Source of the DNA: Bacteroidales bacterium
Lineage (GTDB): Bacteria; Bacteroidota; Bacteroidia; Bacteroidales; Dysgonomonadaceae
Length of the DNA: 15,179 nucleotides
Assembly (NCBI GenBank): GCA_012799155.1
Contig: JAAZLV010000029.1
Span: 1 to 15,179, forward strand
Direction of reading: 5' to 3'
Part shown: positions 8,434-15,179 of the stretch, one piece after another
Layout: each line of letters opens with the position of its first letter
Numbering within the stretch: the stretch's first letter is position 1
Made by a program: the position numbers and the translations under genes
Notes under the pieces: generated by a model
Told to the model about the DNA's origin: nothing
Seen by the model: the letters and a program-made list of their open reading frames with translations, nothing else
Database searches by the model: none

Positions 8434-10095
8434 ATGCAAAAACTACTAGACTCACTGCTATTCATCTCTTTTTGCCTCTTTACAATACTCCTTGGGACCT
8501 GTACCGATGATGCAACCGAGAACCTTGCCACACCCTACGCTACCTTTTCACAAGACAGCATCACCCTCTCACCGGAACAAGGAGAAGTGACCCTTTCGGT
8601 GGAGTGGTCCGCAACAACCTGGGAAATCAGGATGGAAGAAGAGAGTGGGATGATCAGGCATATATCTCCCACAAGCGGAGGAAACAGGAACAAACAGTAT
8701 GGGCAGAATACGATCACCATACAGTTCAGTGAAAACAGTACGGAAAAGCGTCGCACACAGGTACTATTCCTGACAAACATGGAGTCGGGCGAACATTCTC
8801 AAATCACACTGATACAGGATTCCAGGCTTATACCGTTATCTATTCAACTGGACAAGTCGGTCCGCTATCAGTATGTTTATGGTTTCGGCGGAATGTACAA
8901 CCCAAAAATATGGTTATCACCCGATAATCTGATCACAAGGGATGAACTGCTGAAAATGTACAGTTCGGAGGGTTTGGGATACAACATACTCCGTCTGATG
9001 ATCTACCCTAATGAAGCCGATTGGTCTGCTGATGTTGAGGGAGCCAAACTGGCTCAGCAACAAGGTGCAATAGTGATTGCCGCACCATGGGACTGCACCG
9101 ATGCCTATGCAGAAACAATCACACTGAACGGACGGGAGTACAAGCATTTAAAACAGGAGCATTATCAGGATTATGCAAATCATCTGATCAGCTATATCAA
9201 TTTCATGAAGGAGCAAGGAGTAAATATTTTTGCCGTTTCGGTACAAAACGAACCGGATATGGAGTTTACCTTCTGGCATCCGGAAGAGGTGGTTGCATTT
9301 GTAAAGGAGCATGGGGCCAGCATCAGGGAAACGGGAGTGAAACTGATGGCACCCGAAGCCTGTGGAATGTCGGCGGAATATACTGATCCGGTTTTGAATG
9401 ATCCAGTGGCGTTCGAACAAACCGATATCGTTGCCGGTCATCTTTATCAGGGCTTTGTAAAAATGGAAGAAAGCAGTTATGTCAAAAACAGGCATGACTA
9501 CATTGTGGGATTGTACAACAGGAAGTTGGCTGCTGCCGGCAAGAGCTGGTGGATGACCGAGCACCTGTTCAACGACGGTGAAAAAGAGAGCAATCCCGCC
9601 TTGTGGCAGTTCCACGATTGGTCCTACAACCTTGAGACACTGGCTCAAGAGATCCACATGTGCATGGAGGGGTATTGCAGTGCCTATATTTACTGGTACT
9701 TGAAACGATTTTACGGCATGATTGGCGATCATGATACAAGAAGTGCTGCAGCACCGGGTGAAGTATTGAAGAATGGTTATATCCTTTCGCACTACGCCAA
9801 ATATGCAACCGGAATGACACGGATAAAGGTGGGTGTTGGTGCCAGTGATATAAAAGCAACAGCGTACATCAACGATGAGGAAACAGAGATCAGCATCGTG
9901 CTGTTGAACATGAAGGCGGATGCCTGGCTGGGTCAAATTTCAATCCCGGGAACCATCAGTCAGATCAGTGCCCTCGAAACAACTGCAGCCAGAAACATGC
10001 AACCGACATCTGCAACTGTAGGGTCAGAGAACCGTAGTGCGACTGTCAATATTTCGGGAAACAGCATCGTTTCTGTGAATATTCAGGTTAAATAG
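8434..10095 (+). CDS. BACON-GH30 endo-glucuronoxylanase, probable surface lipoprotein
   Basis: Protein of 553 aa. A hydrophobic signal ends at Cys23 in LLGTC-TDDATE. The lipobox is imperfect (Thr at -1), but acidic residues just after the Cys match the Bacteroidota surface-export signal, so outer-face anchoring is likely. Residues about 38-132 form a BACON-like sandwich (SITLSPEQGEVTLSV to SQITLIQDS). The GH30 TIM barrel follows (YGFGG near 150), with acid/base Glu273 in SVQNEPD and nucleophile Glu376 in WMTEHLF, then a beta side domain. The fold pattern (VLNDP, IVAGHLY, WYLKRFYG) resembles subfamily 8 glucuronoxylanases. Trp421, Tyr422, Arg425 and Tyr427 occupy the W-Y-x-x-R-x-Y motif that binds the glucuronate branch in those enzymes; the Tyr and Ser that follow the nucleophile there are not obvious here. 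It is predicted to cut the xylan backbone next to (methyl)glucuronosyl residues and feed SusCD. Confidence 0.9.
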   Translation: MQKLLDSLLFISFCLFTILLGTCTDDATENLATPYATFSQDSITLSPEQGEVTLSVEWSATTWEIRMEEESGMIRHISPTSGGNRNKQYGQNTITIQFSENSTEKRRTQVLFLTNMESGEHSQITLIQDSRLIPLSIQLDKSVRYQYVYGFGGMYNPKIWLSPDNLITRDELLKMYSSEGLGYNILRLMIYPNEADWSADVEGAKLAQQQGAIVIAAPWDCTDAYAETITLNGREYKHLKQEHYQDYANHLISYINFMKEQGVNIFAVSVQNEPDMEFTFWHPEEVVAFVKEHGASIRETGVKLMAPEACGMSAEYTDPVLNDPVAFEQTDIVAGHLYQGFVKMEESSYVKNRHDYIVGLYNRKLAAAGKSWWMTEHLFNDGEKESNPALWQFHDWSYNLETLAQEIHMCMEGYCSAYIYWYLKRFYGMIGDHDTRSAAAPGEVLKNGYILSHYAKYATGMTRIKVGVGASDIKATAYINDEETEISIVLLNMKADAWLGQISIPGTISQISALETTAARNMQPTSATVGSENRSATVNISGNSIVSVNIQVK

Positions 10096-10137
10096 AAGAA
10101 GAACCGATCACCATTGTCCAAAAATATATACCAAAAC

Positions 10138-12900
10138 ATGAACATCCTCTTGAAATATCTGCGTCAAACAACTTTCAAATGTACCATACTCACATGGTTA
10201 GCCACAATTATCCTTCTTCCATCCTGCATACAGGATACCGCGAAGGAAGAAGTTATGCGTGAGGTCATCTCACTGAATGACAATTGGCGATTCTTTCGTT
10301 ATGAAGATGCAGCTGAAACTGATACGCTGATATATGATCACCTGCCGGAGATTACAAAGGCAGGTGAGTATCTGGTTGCCGATGCCAAGCCGACGGAAGC
10401 AGTGGTGGCGGAAGGTTCTGCAGTGGTTTTAAAACCCTGGATTCTGCCTACAGCCAATCCATTTATTGCAGATTCGGCTAACCGGTATACCCGCCCTGAA
10501 GGGGAGACACCCGGGAAGGATTTCCCATTTGTGCAAACCGACTTTGACGACTCCAACTGGGAGAATATGAATCTTCCCCACGACTGGGCCATCGAGGGAC
10601 CATTTTATGAAGGTGATGACCCCATAGTGGGTGGTGGTATGGGGCGATTGCCGGTGCAGGGAGTGGTCTGGTACCGGAAAAAACTGGATATCCCTTCAGA
10701 AGATATTGGGAAATCAATCTTCATGGAGGTGGAAGGTGCCATGTCTTATGCCATGGTCTGGCTCAACGGAACGTTGGTGGGTGGTTGGCCCTATGGGTAT
10801 AACTCCTGGCAGCTCGATCTCACTCCCCATATACGTTATGGAGAAGAGAACCAGCTGGCCATACGCCTCGACAATCCCAACCACTCCTCGCGATGGTATC
10901 CCGGTGCCGGAATTTACAGAAATGTATGGCTGATCAAAACCCACCCTATACACATTGCTCAGTGGGGGAGCTATGTGACCACAAAAGAGGTCTCGGCATC
11001 CTCAGCGACGGTTAACTTGGAGTTAACTGTCGACAACGACTCTGAGGCAGCTGCCTCTCTTGTTATCGCAACTGACATCTACGAGCTGGACAGCGTCGGG
11101 CTGAGAGGGAACAAACCTGTTGCCTCTTTCCCTGACAGTGAAATCATACTGAATGCAGGTGCGAGCGGTATAGAGAAACTCTCCACGGTGGTGAAGAATC
11201 CAAAGCTGTGGGGACCTAAACCAACCCAGACACCTCACCTATACAAAGCCATCACCACCTTAAAACTAAATGGCAGAGTTATTGACCACTACGAAACCAC
11301 CTTCGGTATCCGTGAGCTTCAGTTTGATCCGGAACAGGGGCTACTGGTGAACGGTGAGGTGGTCAAACTGCAGGGAGTCAACCAGCATCACGACTTGGGT
11401 GCGTTAGGGGCTGCTTTCAACCGACGTGCCGCCGAGCGGCAGCTCGAATTGTTACAGGAAATGGGCTGCAATGCCATCCGTATGGCTCACAACCCTCCTT
11501 CACCGGAGCTGCTGGAGCTGACTGACAGGATGGGATTCCTTGTAGTAAACGAGATCTTCGACTCCTGGGAGAGAAAAAAAACACCCCACGACTTTCACCT
11601 GATCTTCCCGGAGTGGGCTGAAGCAGATACACGCTCATTCGTACGGCGTGACAGAAACCATCCTTCGGTGATTATGTGGAGCTACGGCAACGAAGTGGGT
11701 GAACAGTACACGGCTGAAGAGGGTGCAGCATTGGCTGAACGTCTGAACAGAATCGTCAAGGAGGAAGATCCCACACGTCCCACCACCCTCTCAATGAACT
11801 ATGCCAAACCGGAAATGCCCTTCCCGCGTGTGGCAGATGTAATCGGCCTGAACTACCAGGGTGAGGGTATCCGACAGGAACCGGAATTTGAAGGTACCGA
11901 CCGTATTCGAACGGTACCGCAGTATGACTCTTTCCATGCCGCCTATCCGGAAAAGGTGATCTTCGGCAGTGAGGTGGCCTCATCCTTCAGCAGTAGAGGG
12001 GTCTATCTCTTTCCGGTTACCGGTGAGAGCACTTCCCCGGTAAGAGACAACAGAGGGGGTGACTCTAAGCGGGCACAGGTAAGCAGCTATGAACTCTATG
12101 CGGTGGACTTTGGTTCATCGCCCGACAAAGTATTCATGATGCAGGACAAGCATCCGTTTGTGGCAGGCGGTTTTGTATGGACCGGATGGGACCATCTGGG
12201 AGAGCCCACTCCCTACTATTCCGCACGCAGCTCCTATTGTGGCATCATTGACCTGGCCGGTTTCAAAAAAGACCGCTTCTATCTCTACCAGTCGCGTTGG
12301 CGTCCTGAGCTGCCGATGGTACATATCCTTCCACATTGGAACTGGTCCGGCAGAGAGGGTGAAATCACACCGGTACATCTTTTCACCTCTGGTGATGAGG
12401 CGGAGTTGTTCCTCAATGACAAATCGCTCGGTCGCAAGAAAAAGGGTGAATTTGAATACAGAATCAGGTGGGATGATGTTCGCTATGAGCCGGGTGAGAT
12501 AAAGGCAATCGCCTACAAAAACGGCGAGAGATGGGCGGAAGCGATAATCGCAACTACAGAGGAGCCCTTCTCATTGCAGCTGGTAACAGACAGAAGGCAG
12601 ATTGCCGCTGACGGGAAGGATCTCGCCTTTATCACTCTCACGGTGACCGACAGAAAGGGTCGCCCTGTACCGGATGCCAATGTCCCGGTTCATTTCACCA
12701 TTGAGGGAGCGGGCGAGTTGGTGGCTACCGACAACGGTAATCCAACCGACATGACTCCCTTCTCTTCTCACGACAGGGTTACTTTTAGCGGGAAGTGCCT
12801 GGTCATTGTGAAAGGAAAAGCCAGCGATCCCGGGAGTATCACCGTTAGTGCTACCTCTCCGGGATTGGGAGATGGCAAGCTTATGCTGGTATCTGAATAA
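10138..12900 (+). CDS. GH2 beta-galactosidase-like lipoprotein with DUF4982-type and Ig-like C-terminal domains
   Basis: Protein of 920 aa. The signal peptide ends in a good lipobox, LLPSC (Cys30). Domains in order: GH2 sugar-binding sandwich (about 40-250, with LPHDWAIEGPF, WYRKKLDI and WYPGAGIYRNVWL); Ig-like sandwich (about 255-365); TIM barrel (about 370-650) with acid/base Glu519 in WSYGNEVGEQ and nucleophile Glu612 in IFGSEVASS; a DUF4982-like sandwich (ITPVHLFTSGDEAELFLND); and a final invasin/Ig-like domain (LVTDRRQIAADG onward). An insert in the first domain (LKPWILPTANPF to KDFPF) is common in Bacteroidota GH2 enzymes of this type. ATG 10138 is chosen over the TTG at 10114 because it starts the signal peptide. 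Galactosidase is the most common activity for this architecture; glucuronidase or other beta-glycosidase activity cannot be excluded. It may remove beta-galactose caps from xylan side chains. Position +2 to +5 is IQDT, so surface export is less clear than for the GH30. Confidence 0.9.
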   Translation: MNILLKYLRQTTFKCTILTWLATIILLPSCIQDTAKEEVMREVISLNDNWRFFRYEDAAETDTLIYDHLPEITKAGEYLVADAKPTEAVVAEGSAVVLKPWILPTANPFIADSANRYTRPEGETPGKDFPFVQTDFDDSNWENMNLPHDWAIEGPFYEGDDPIVGGGMGRLPVQGVVWYRKKLDIPSEDIGKSIFMEVEGAMSYAMVWLNGTLVGGWPYGYNSWQLDLTPHIRYGEENQLAIRLDNPNHSSRWYPGAGIYRNVWLIKTHPIHIAQWGSYVTTKEVSASSATVNLELTVDNDSEAAASLVIATDIYELDSVGLRGNKPVASFPDSEIILNAGASGIEKLSTVVKNPKLWGPKPTQTPHLYKAITTLKLNGRVIDHYETTFGIRELQFDPEQGLLVNGEVVKLQGVNQHHDLGALGAAFNRRAAERQLELLQEMGCNAIRMAHNPPSPELLELTDRMGFLVVNEIFDSWERKKTPHDFHLIFPEWAEADTRSFVRRDRNHPSVIMWSYGNEVGEQYTAEEGAALAERLNRIVKEEDPTRPTTLSMNYAKPEMPFPRVADVIGLNYQGEGIRQEPEFEGTDRIRTVPQYDSFHAAYPEKVIFGSEVASSFSSRGVYLFPVTGESTSPVRDNRGGDSKRAQVSSYELYAVDFGSSPDKVFMMQDKHPFVAGGFVWTGWDHLGEPTPYYSARSSYCGIIDLAGFKKDRFYLYQSRWRPELPMVHILPHWNWSGREGEITPVHLFTSGDEAELFLNDKSLGRKKKGEFEYRIRWDDVRYEPGEIKAIAYKNGERWAEAIIATTEEPFSLQLVTDRRQIAADGKDLAFITLTVTDRKGRPVPDANVPVHFTIEGAGELVATDNGNPTDMTPFSSHDRVTFSGKCLVIVKGKASDPGSITVSATSPGLGDGKLMLVSE

Positions 12901-12993
12901 TGCAGTCATCGCTATTTTTCATATTGACCAGAAAAAAAGACTACTTTTACACCTGAAAATTGAATTTCCCATCATCCAGACATCTATTATCCT

Positions 12994-14202
12994 ATGAGAA
13001 TAAATTATAACACCATTGTGACCCTCTTGTTTTGTATCATTTCGTTCAATACGACTCAAGTGATTGCCCAGGAAATACCCCTGGTTTATGATGCCGAAAA
13101 TTCTGTTGCTCCTTTCGAGGTTTCTATACCCACGTTTGAGGAGCTTCCCGTGATCGAAATGCTGCCAGATCCCTTTGCCTGGACCGACGGTAGCGGACGC
13201 TCCACCCTTTTTGCTGACTGGGGACGCAGACGTATGGAGATAGGTGCGGAGATTCAACACTATGAGATTGGCAAAAAGCCTGAACGGCCCGATTCAATCA
13301 CTGCCGACTATCGTAATGATACCCTAAGAGTACATATCACGGTAAATGGAGAGACGCTTACTCTCACCTCCGCCATTATCCTGCCGGAAGGAGAGGGACC
13401 CTTTCCTGCGGTGATCGGTATCGGCAGACCTTCCGGTAGCCTGCCTCCCCACCTCTTCACCTCTCGCAACATTGCTCAGATCAGCTTCAACTTTACGGAG
13501 GTGATGGCATGGCAACAGAAAAGAGGCGAAGAACCTATCAACCGTCTCTATCCCGATCTGATTCACATGGGTGCTTACAGTGCATGGTCATGGGGAGTCA
13601 GTCGCCTGATCGACGGGCTGGAACTGGTAAAGGATCAACTACCTGTCGATCTGCGCCGACTGGCCATCACAGGCTGTTCTTTTGCGGGCAAGATGGCACT
13701 CTATGCTGCGGCGTTTGATGAGCGGATTGCCCTGACAATCGCACAGGAGTCGGGTGGCGGCGGTGCGGCTGCCTGGCGTGTCTCTGAGACGCTGGGTGAG
13801 GTAGAGACACTCGCCAGAACAAGTCACGTCTGGTTTATGGAGGAGATGTTTCAATTCTCTGATGCTGTGGGGAAGCTGCCCTTCGACCACCATGAGTTGA
13901 TGGCGATGATAGCTCCGCGTGCCTTACTCTGCCTGGGTAACCCCGATTATGAATGGTTGGCCGATGAATCGGGTTACGTTTCCAGTAAAGCAGCAAAAAA
14001 AGTATGGGAAACATTTGGAATCGCTGACCGGTTCGGATTCTCCATCGTGGCAGATCATGGCCACTGCATGCTGCCCGAAGTGCAACAGCCGGAGGTGGAG
14101 GCATTCCTGGACAAATTCCTGTTGGGATATAAGACAGTAAACACAAATATTGAAATTCATCCCTATCCGGAGGTGGATTATAGAAAATGGATTCAATGGT
14201 GA
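12994..14202 (+). CDS. CE15 glucuronoyl esterase
   Basis: Glucuronoyl esterase of 402 aa that would hydrolyse the ester between (4-O-methyl)glucuronate on xylan and lignin alcohols. A signal peptide (IVTLLFCIISFNTTQVIAQ) indicates export. The CE15 elbow is TGCSFAGKMAL, with nucleophile Ser229 and the substrate-binding Lys233. Glu252 in QESGGGGAAAWR sits 23 residues after Ser229, the spacing I recall for the Ser-Glu pair in the bacterial CE15 OtCE15A. The catalytic His is His357 in HGHCMLP, fitting the family H-C-x-x-P pattern. HHELMAMIAPRALLC is another CE15 block. The residue after the nucleophile is Phe230, where many CE15s have an oxyanion-stabilising Arg. It is the last enzyme gene before the receptor operon and pairs logically with the GH30, since both recognise glucuronate. 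A 93-bp gap precedes it, so it may have its own promoter. Confidence 0.93.
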   Translation: MRINYNTIVTLLFCIISFNTTQVIAQEIPLVYDAENSVAPFEVSIPTFEELPVIEMLPDPFAWTDGSGRSTLFADWGRRRMEIGAEIQHYEIGKKPERPDSITADYRNDTLRVHITVNGETLTLTSAIILPEGEGPFPAVIGIGRPSGSLPPHLFTSRNIAQISFNFTEVMAWQQKRGEEPINRLYPDLIHMGAYSAWSWGVSRLIDGLELVKDQLPVDLRRLAITGCSFAGKMALYAAAFDERIALTIAQESGGGGAAAWRVSETLGEVETLARTSHVWFMEEMFQFSDAVGKLPFDHHELMAMIAPRALLCLGNPDYEWLADESGYVSSKAAKKVWETFGIADRFGFSIVADHGHCMLPEVQQPEVEAFLDKFLLGYKTVNTNIEIHPYPEVDYRKWIQW

Positions 14203-14296
14203 AACAGGTGGTTATATAGTGCGTTTATGCCTTCCATATTTATAATCTATGCTCACTTTTAACATTCTTCTTACACTGTTTTAATAATTTATCACA

Positions 14297-14304
14297 TATA
14301 TTTG
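14297..14304 (+). promoter_or_regulatory. Possible Bacteroides-type -7 promoter box
   Basis: TATATTTG fits the TAnnTTTG -7 consensus of Bacteroidota primary sigma factor promoters. No clear TTTG -33 box is found at the expected distance upstream; only TGTTTTA near 14277 comes close. If used, transcription would start near 14311, giving a leader of about 380 nt containing both dyads. Confidence 0.3.
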
Positions 14305-14423
14305 TGCCGTTGATCATTGAAATAAGATCAGGCATCAGCAAATTTGCGTGGAAACTTAATGATATTCAGGCACATATTTATTATTGCTGCCTTTTACCAG
14401 AGTTATTTTTATTTTTGAACCAG

Positions 14424-14441
14424 TGTGTGTACGTCCACACA
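14424..14441. promoter_or_regulatory. Putative operator dyad, copy 1
   Basis: The 16-mer GTGTGTACGTCCACAC (14425-14440) is a near-perfect palindrome: only one symmetric base pair of positions (6 and 11) breaks it, and the symmetry extends one base outward on each side. Its GC content and order stand out from the AT-rich surroundings, as expected for a site of a dimeric DNA-binding protein. A 15-of-16 match in reverse complement occurs at 14563-14578. The regulator is unknown. Confidence 0.55.
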
Positions 14442-14540
14442 GTCAAAAACCACAACATTGTTCTGATCTTAGCTGTATGCTTTTGGTTAGGAATTTATTT
14501 GAAATTAATAACAAAACAGTATTTGTCTTAATTTAGTGTA

Positions 14541-14558
14541 CTTACTGTTAGCTTACTG
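14541..14558 (+). repeat. Tandem CTTACTG direct repeat, one helical turn apart
   Basis: CTTACTG occurs at 14541-14547 and again at 14552-14558, an 11-base period. Two identical half-sites on the same DNA face are the form many response-regulator and AraC-type activators bind. It ends five bases before dyad copy 2. A 7-mer repeat could also be chance. Confidence 0.35.
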
Positions 14559-14562
14559 AACC

Positions 14563-14578
14563 GCGTGGACGTACACAC
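14563..14578. promoter_or_regulatory. Putative operator dyad, copy 2 (inverted relative to copy 1)
   Basis: GCGTGGACGTACACAC matches the reverse complement of copy 1 at 15 of 16 bases. Centres of the two copies are 138 bp apart, close to 13 helical turns, a spacing that could allow looping between bound dimers. As RNA, the two copies could instead pair as a long stem around a 122-nt loop. The site lies 117 bp before the receptor start codon. Confidence 0.55.
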
Positions 14579-14694
14579 TCTTTACAATCATGATAGAACA
14601 GGTAAAATGTAAATTAGACCGTAAATACTTTAAAAATAACTATATAATGAGAACACTATTTTTTTATTAATTATTAATCTAAACAAACCAGAGA

Positions 14695-15179
14695 ATGAAA
14701 AGAAAGGTTTCAATTATTCAAAGAGGAATTTGTCTCGCTCTGTTGAGCACATTTTCTCTATTTCTGTTTGCTCAGAACGTGACCCTGCGGGGCACTGTAG
14801 CTGATGCAACAGGAGAACCATTGATTGGGGTTACCGTTCAGGTACAAGGAACAACCTTGGGAACGGTGTCCGATGTAGATGGGAATTTCACCCTGTTGAA
14901 TGTACCACCGGATGCCATCCTGGAGATTACTTATGTGGGTATGCGCCCTCAAGTGATCGCGCTGAATGGCAGAAACAGCCTGCAGGTGGTGCTGGAGGAA
15001 GACACCGAGCTGCTGGACGAGGTGGTGGTAGTGGGTTATGGCACCATGCGCCGTGAAGCTGTTACCGGGTCGGTTTCCTCCATGCAGGGAGATGTACTGC
15101 GTGATATCCCTACCGGCAATGTTACCACAGCCCTTCAAGGACGTCTGCCGGGTGTACAGATGCAGCAGAACAGTTCCAA
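14695..15179 (+). CDS. SusC-like TonB-dependent outer-membrane receptor, N-terminal part (continues beyond window)
   Basis: An ATG at 14695 opens a frame that runs without a stop to the window end (161 full codons). It starts with a signal peptide (GICLALLSTFSLFLFAQ), then a carboxypeptidase-regulatory-like/CarboxypepD_reg domain (LRGTVADATGEPLIGV to LQVVLEED), then the TonB-box motif LDEVVVVGYG, and the start of the plug domain (VTGSVSSM, DIPTGNVTTALQGRLPGVQ). This is the standard order for SusC proteins, which with a SusD lipoprotein import oligosaccharides across the outer membrane. There is no STN domain before the regulatory-like domain, so control through an anti-sigma/ECF sigma pair is unlikely. 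A susD-like gene should follow directly outside the window. The full protein would be about 1000 aa. Confidence 0.95.
   Translation, partial: MKRKVSIIQRGICLALLSTFSLFLFAQNVTLRGTVADATGEPLIGVTVQVQGTTLGTVSDVDGNFTLLNVPPDAILEITYVGMRPQVIALNGRNSLQVVLEEDTELLDEVVVVGYGTMRREAVTGSVSSMQGDVLRDIPTGNVTTALQGRLPGVQMQQNSS

Larger units (their letters stand above)
14203..14694. other. 492-bp AT-rich regulatory gap upstream of the SusC-like gene
   Basis: No credible gene lies here. Base composition drops sharply to AT-rich compared with the flanking genes. The stretch contains a TATATTTG promoter-like box (14297-14304), two related 16-bp dyads (14425-14440 and 14563-14578), a CTTACTG direct repeat (14541-14558) and an A/T-rich leader just before the ATG at 14695. 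It is by far the longest gap in the window, so the receptor gene most likely starts its own transcript here. Confidence 0.75.

Noticed and set aside
9148..9936. 262-codon open frame on the minus strand
   Set aside because: Antisense to the catalytic half of the GH30; no domain recognised.
14304..14531. 75-codon frame on the plus strand in the gap before the receptor
   Set aside because: Starts with GTG overlapping the promoter-like box, has no ribosome site, runs through dyad copy 1, and its hydrophobic low-complexity product is what AT-rich DNA gives by chance.
14758..15138. 126-codon frame on the minus strand at the right edge
   Set aside because: Antisense to the conserved regulatory-like and plug regions of the SusC-like receptor.
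1..15179. CRISPR arrays, tRNA/rRNA genes, insertion sequences
   Set aside because: No regularly spaced repeats, no cloverleaf or rRNA-like stretch, and no transposase frame or terminal inverted repeats were seen; genes are intact and collinear.

Overview
This is one strand-consistent segment of a Bacteroidota polysaccharide utilization locus (PUL). Ten genes, two of them cut by the window edges, all read on the + strand. The phylum call rests on the SusC-type TonB-dependent receptor with a carboxypeptidase-regulatory-like N-terminal domain at the right edge, a BACON domain, a CxDD lipoprotein export signal, GH97 and GH127/DUF1680 enzymes, A-rich translation starts without strong Shine-Dalgarno sites, and moderate GC in genes with AT-rich gaps. 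A Bacteroidales member (for example Dysgonomonadaceae-like) would fit, but I cannot fix the genus.

Layout: the tail of a CE1-type esterase (1-119); GH43-CBM6 no. 1 (173-1564); GH97 of the retaining type (1627-3570); a nested hairpin (3566-3619); GH127 (3669-6047); a secreted alpha/beta-hydrolase (6088-7023) whose TAA overlaps the ATG of GH43-CBM6 no. 2 (7023-8393); a BACON-GH30 glucuronoxylanase lipoprotein (8434-10095); a GH2 beta-galactosidase-like lipoprotein (10138-12900); a CE15 glucuronoyl esterase (12994-14202); a 492-bp AT-rich regulatory gap with two matching 16-bp dyads (14203-14694); and the start of a SusC-like receptor (14695 to the end).

Taken together, the locus looks built for a heavily decorated, esterified glucuronoarabinoxylan such as that of grass or cereal cell walls. 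The GH30 would cut the backbone at the cell surface near (methyl)glucuronate. CE15 would break glucuronate-lignin esters, and the CE1-like enzyme and the unassigned hydrolase would remove feruloyl or acetyl esters. The SusC-like receptor, with a SusD presumably just outside, would import the oligosaccharides. The GH43, GH97, GH127 and GH2 enzymes would strip arabinose, xylose and galactose side chains in the periplasm. This is inferred from families and context. No GH10, GH67/GH115, SusD or regulator gene is visible; if present they lie beyond the window.

Most open to discovery are the substrate of the GH127, the function of the small hydrolase coupled to GH43 no. 2, a CE15 active site lacking the usual Arg next to the nucleophile, and the paired dyads upstream of the receptor gene.
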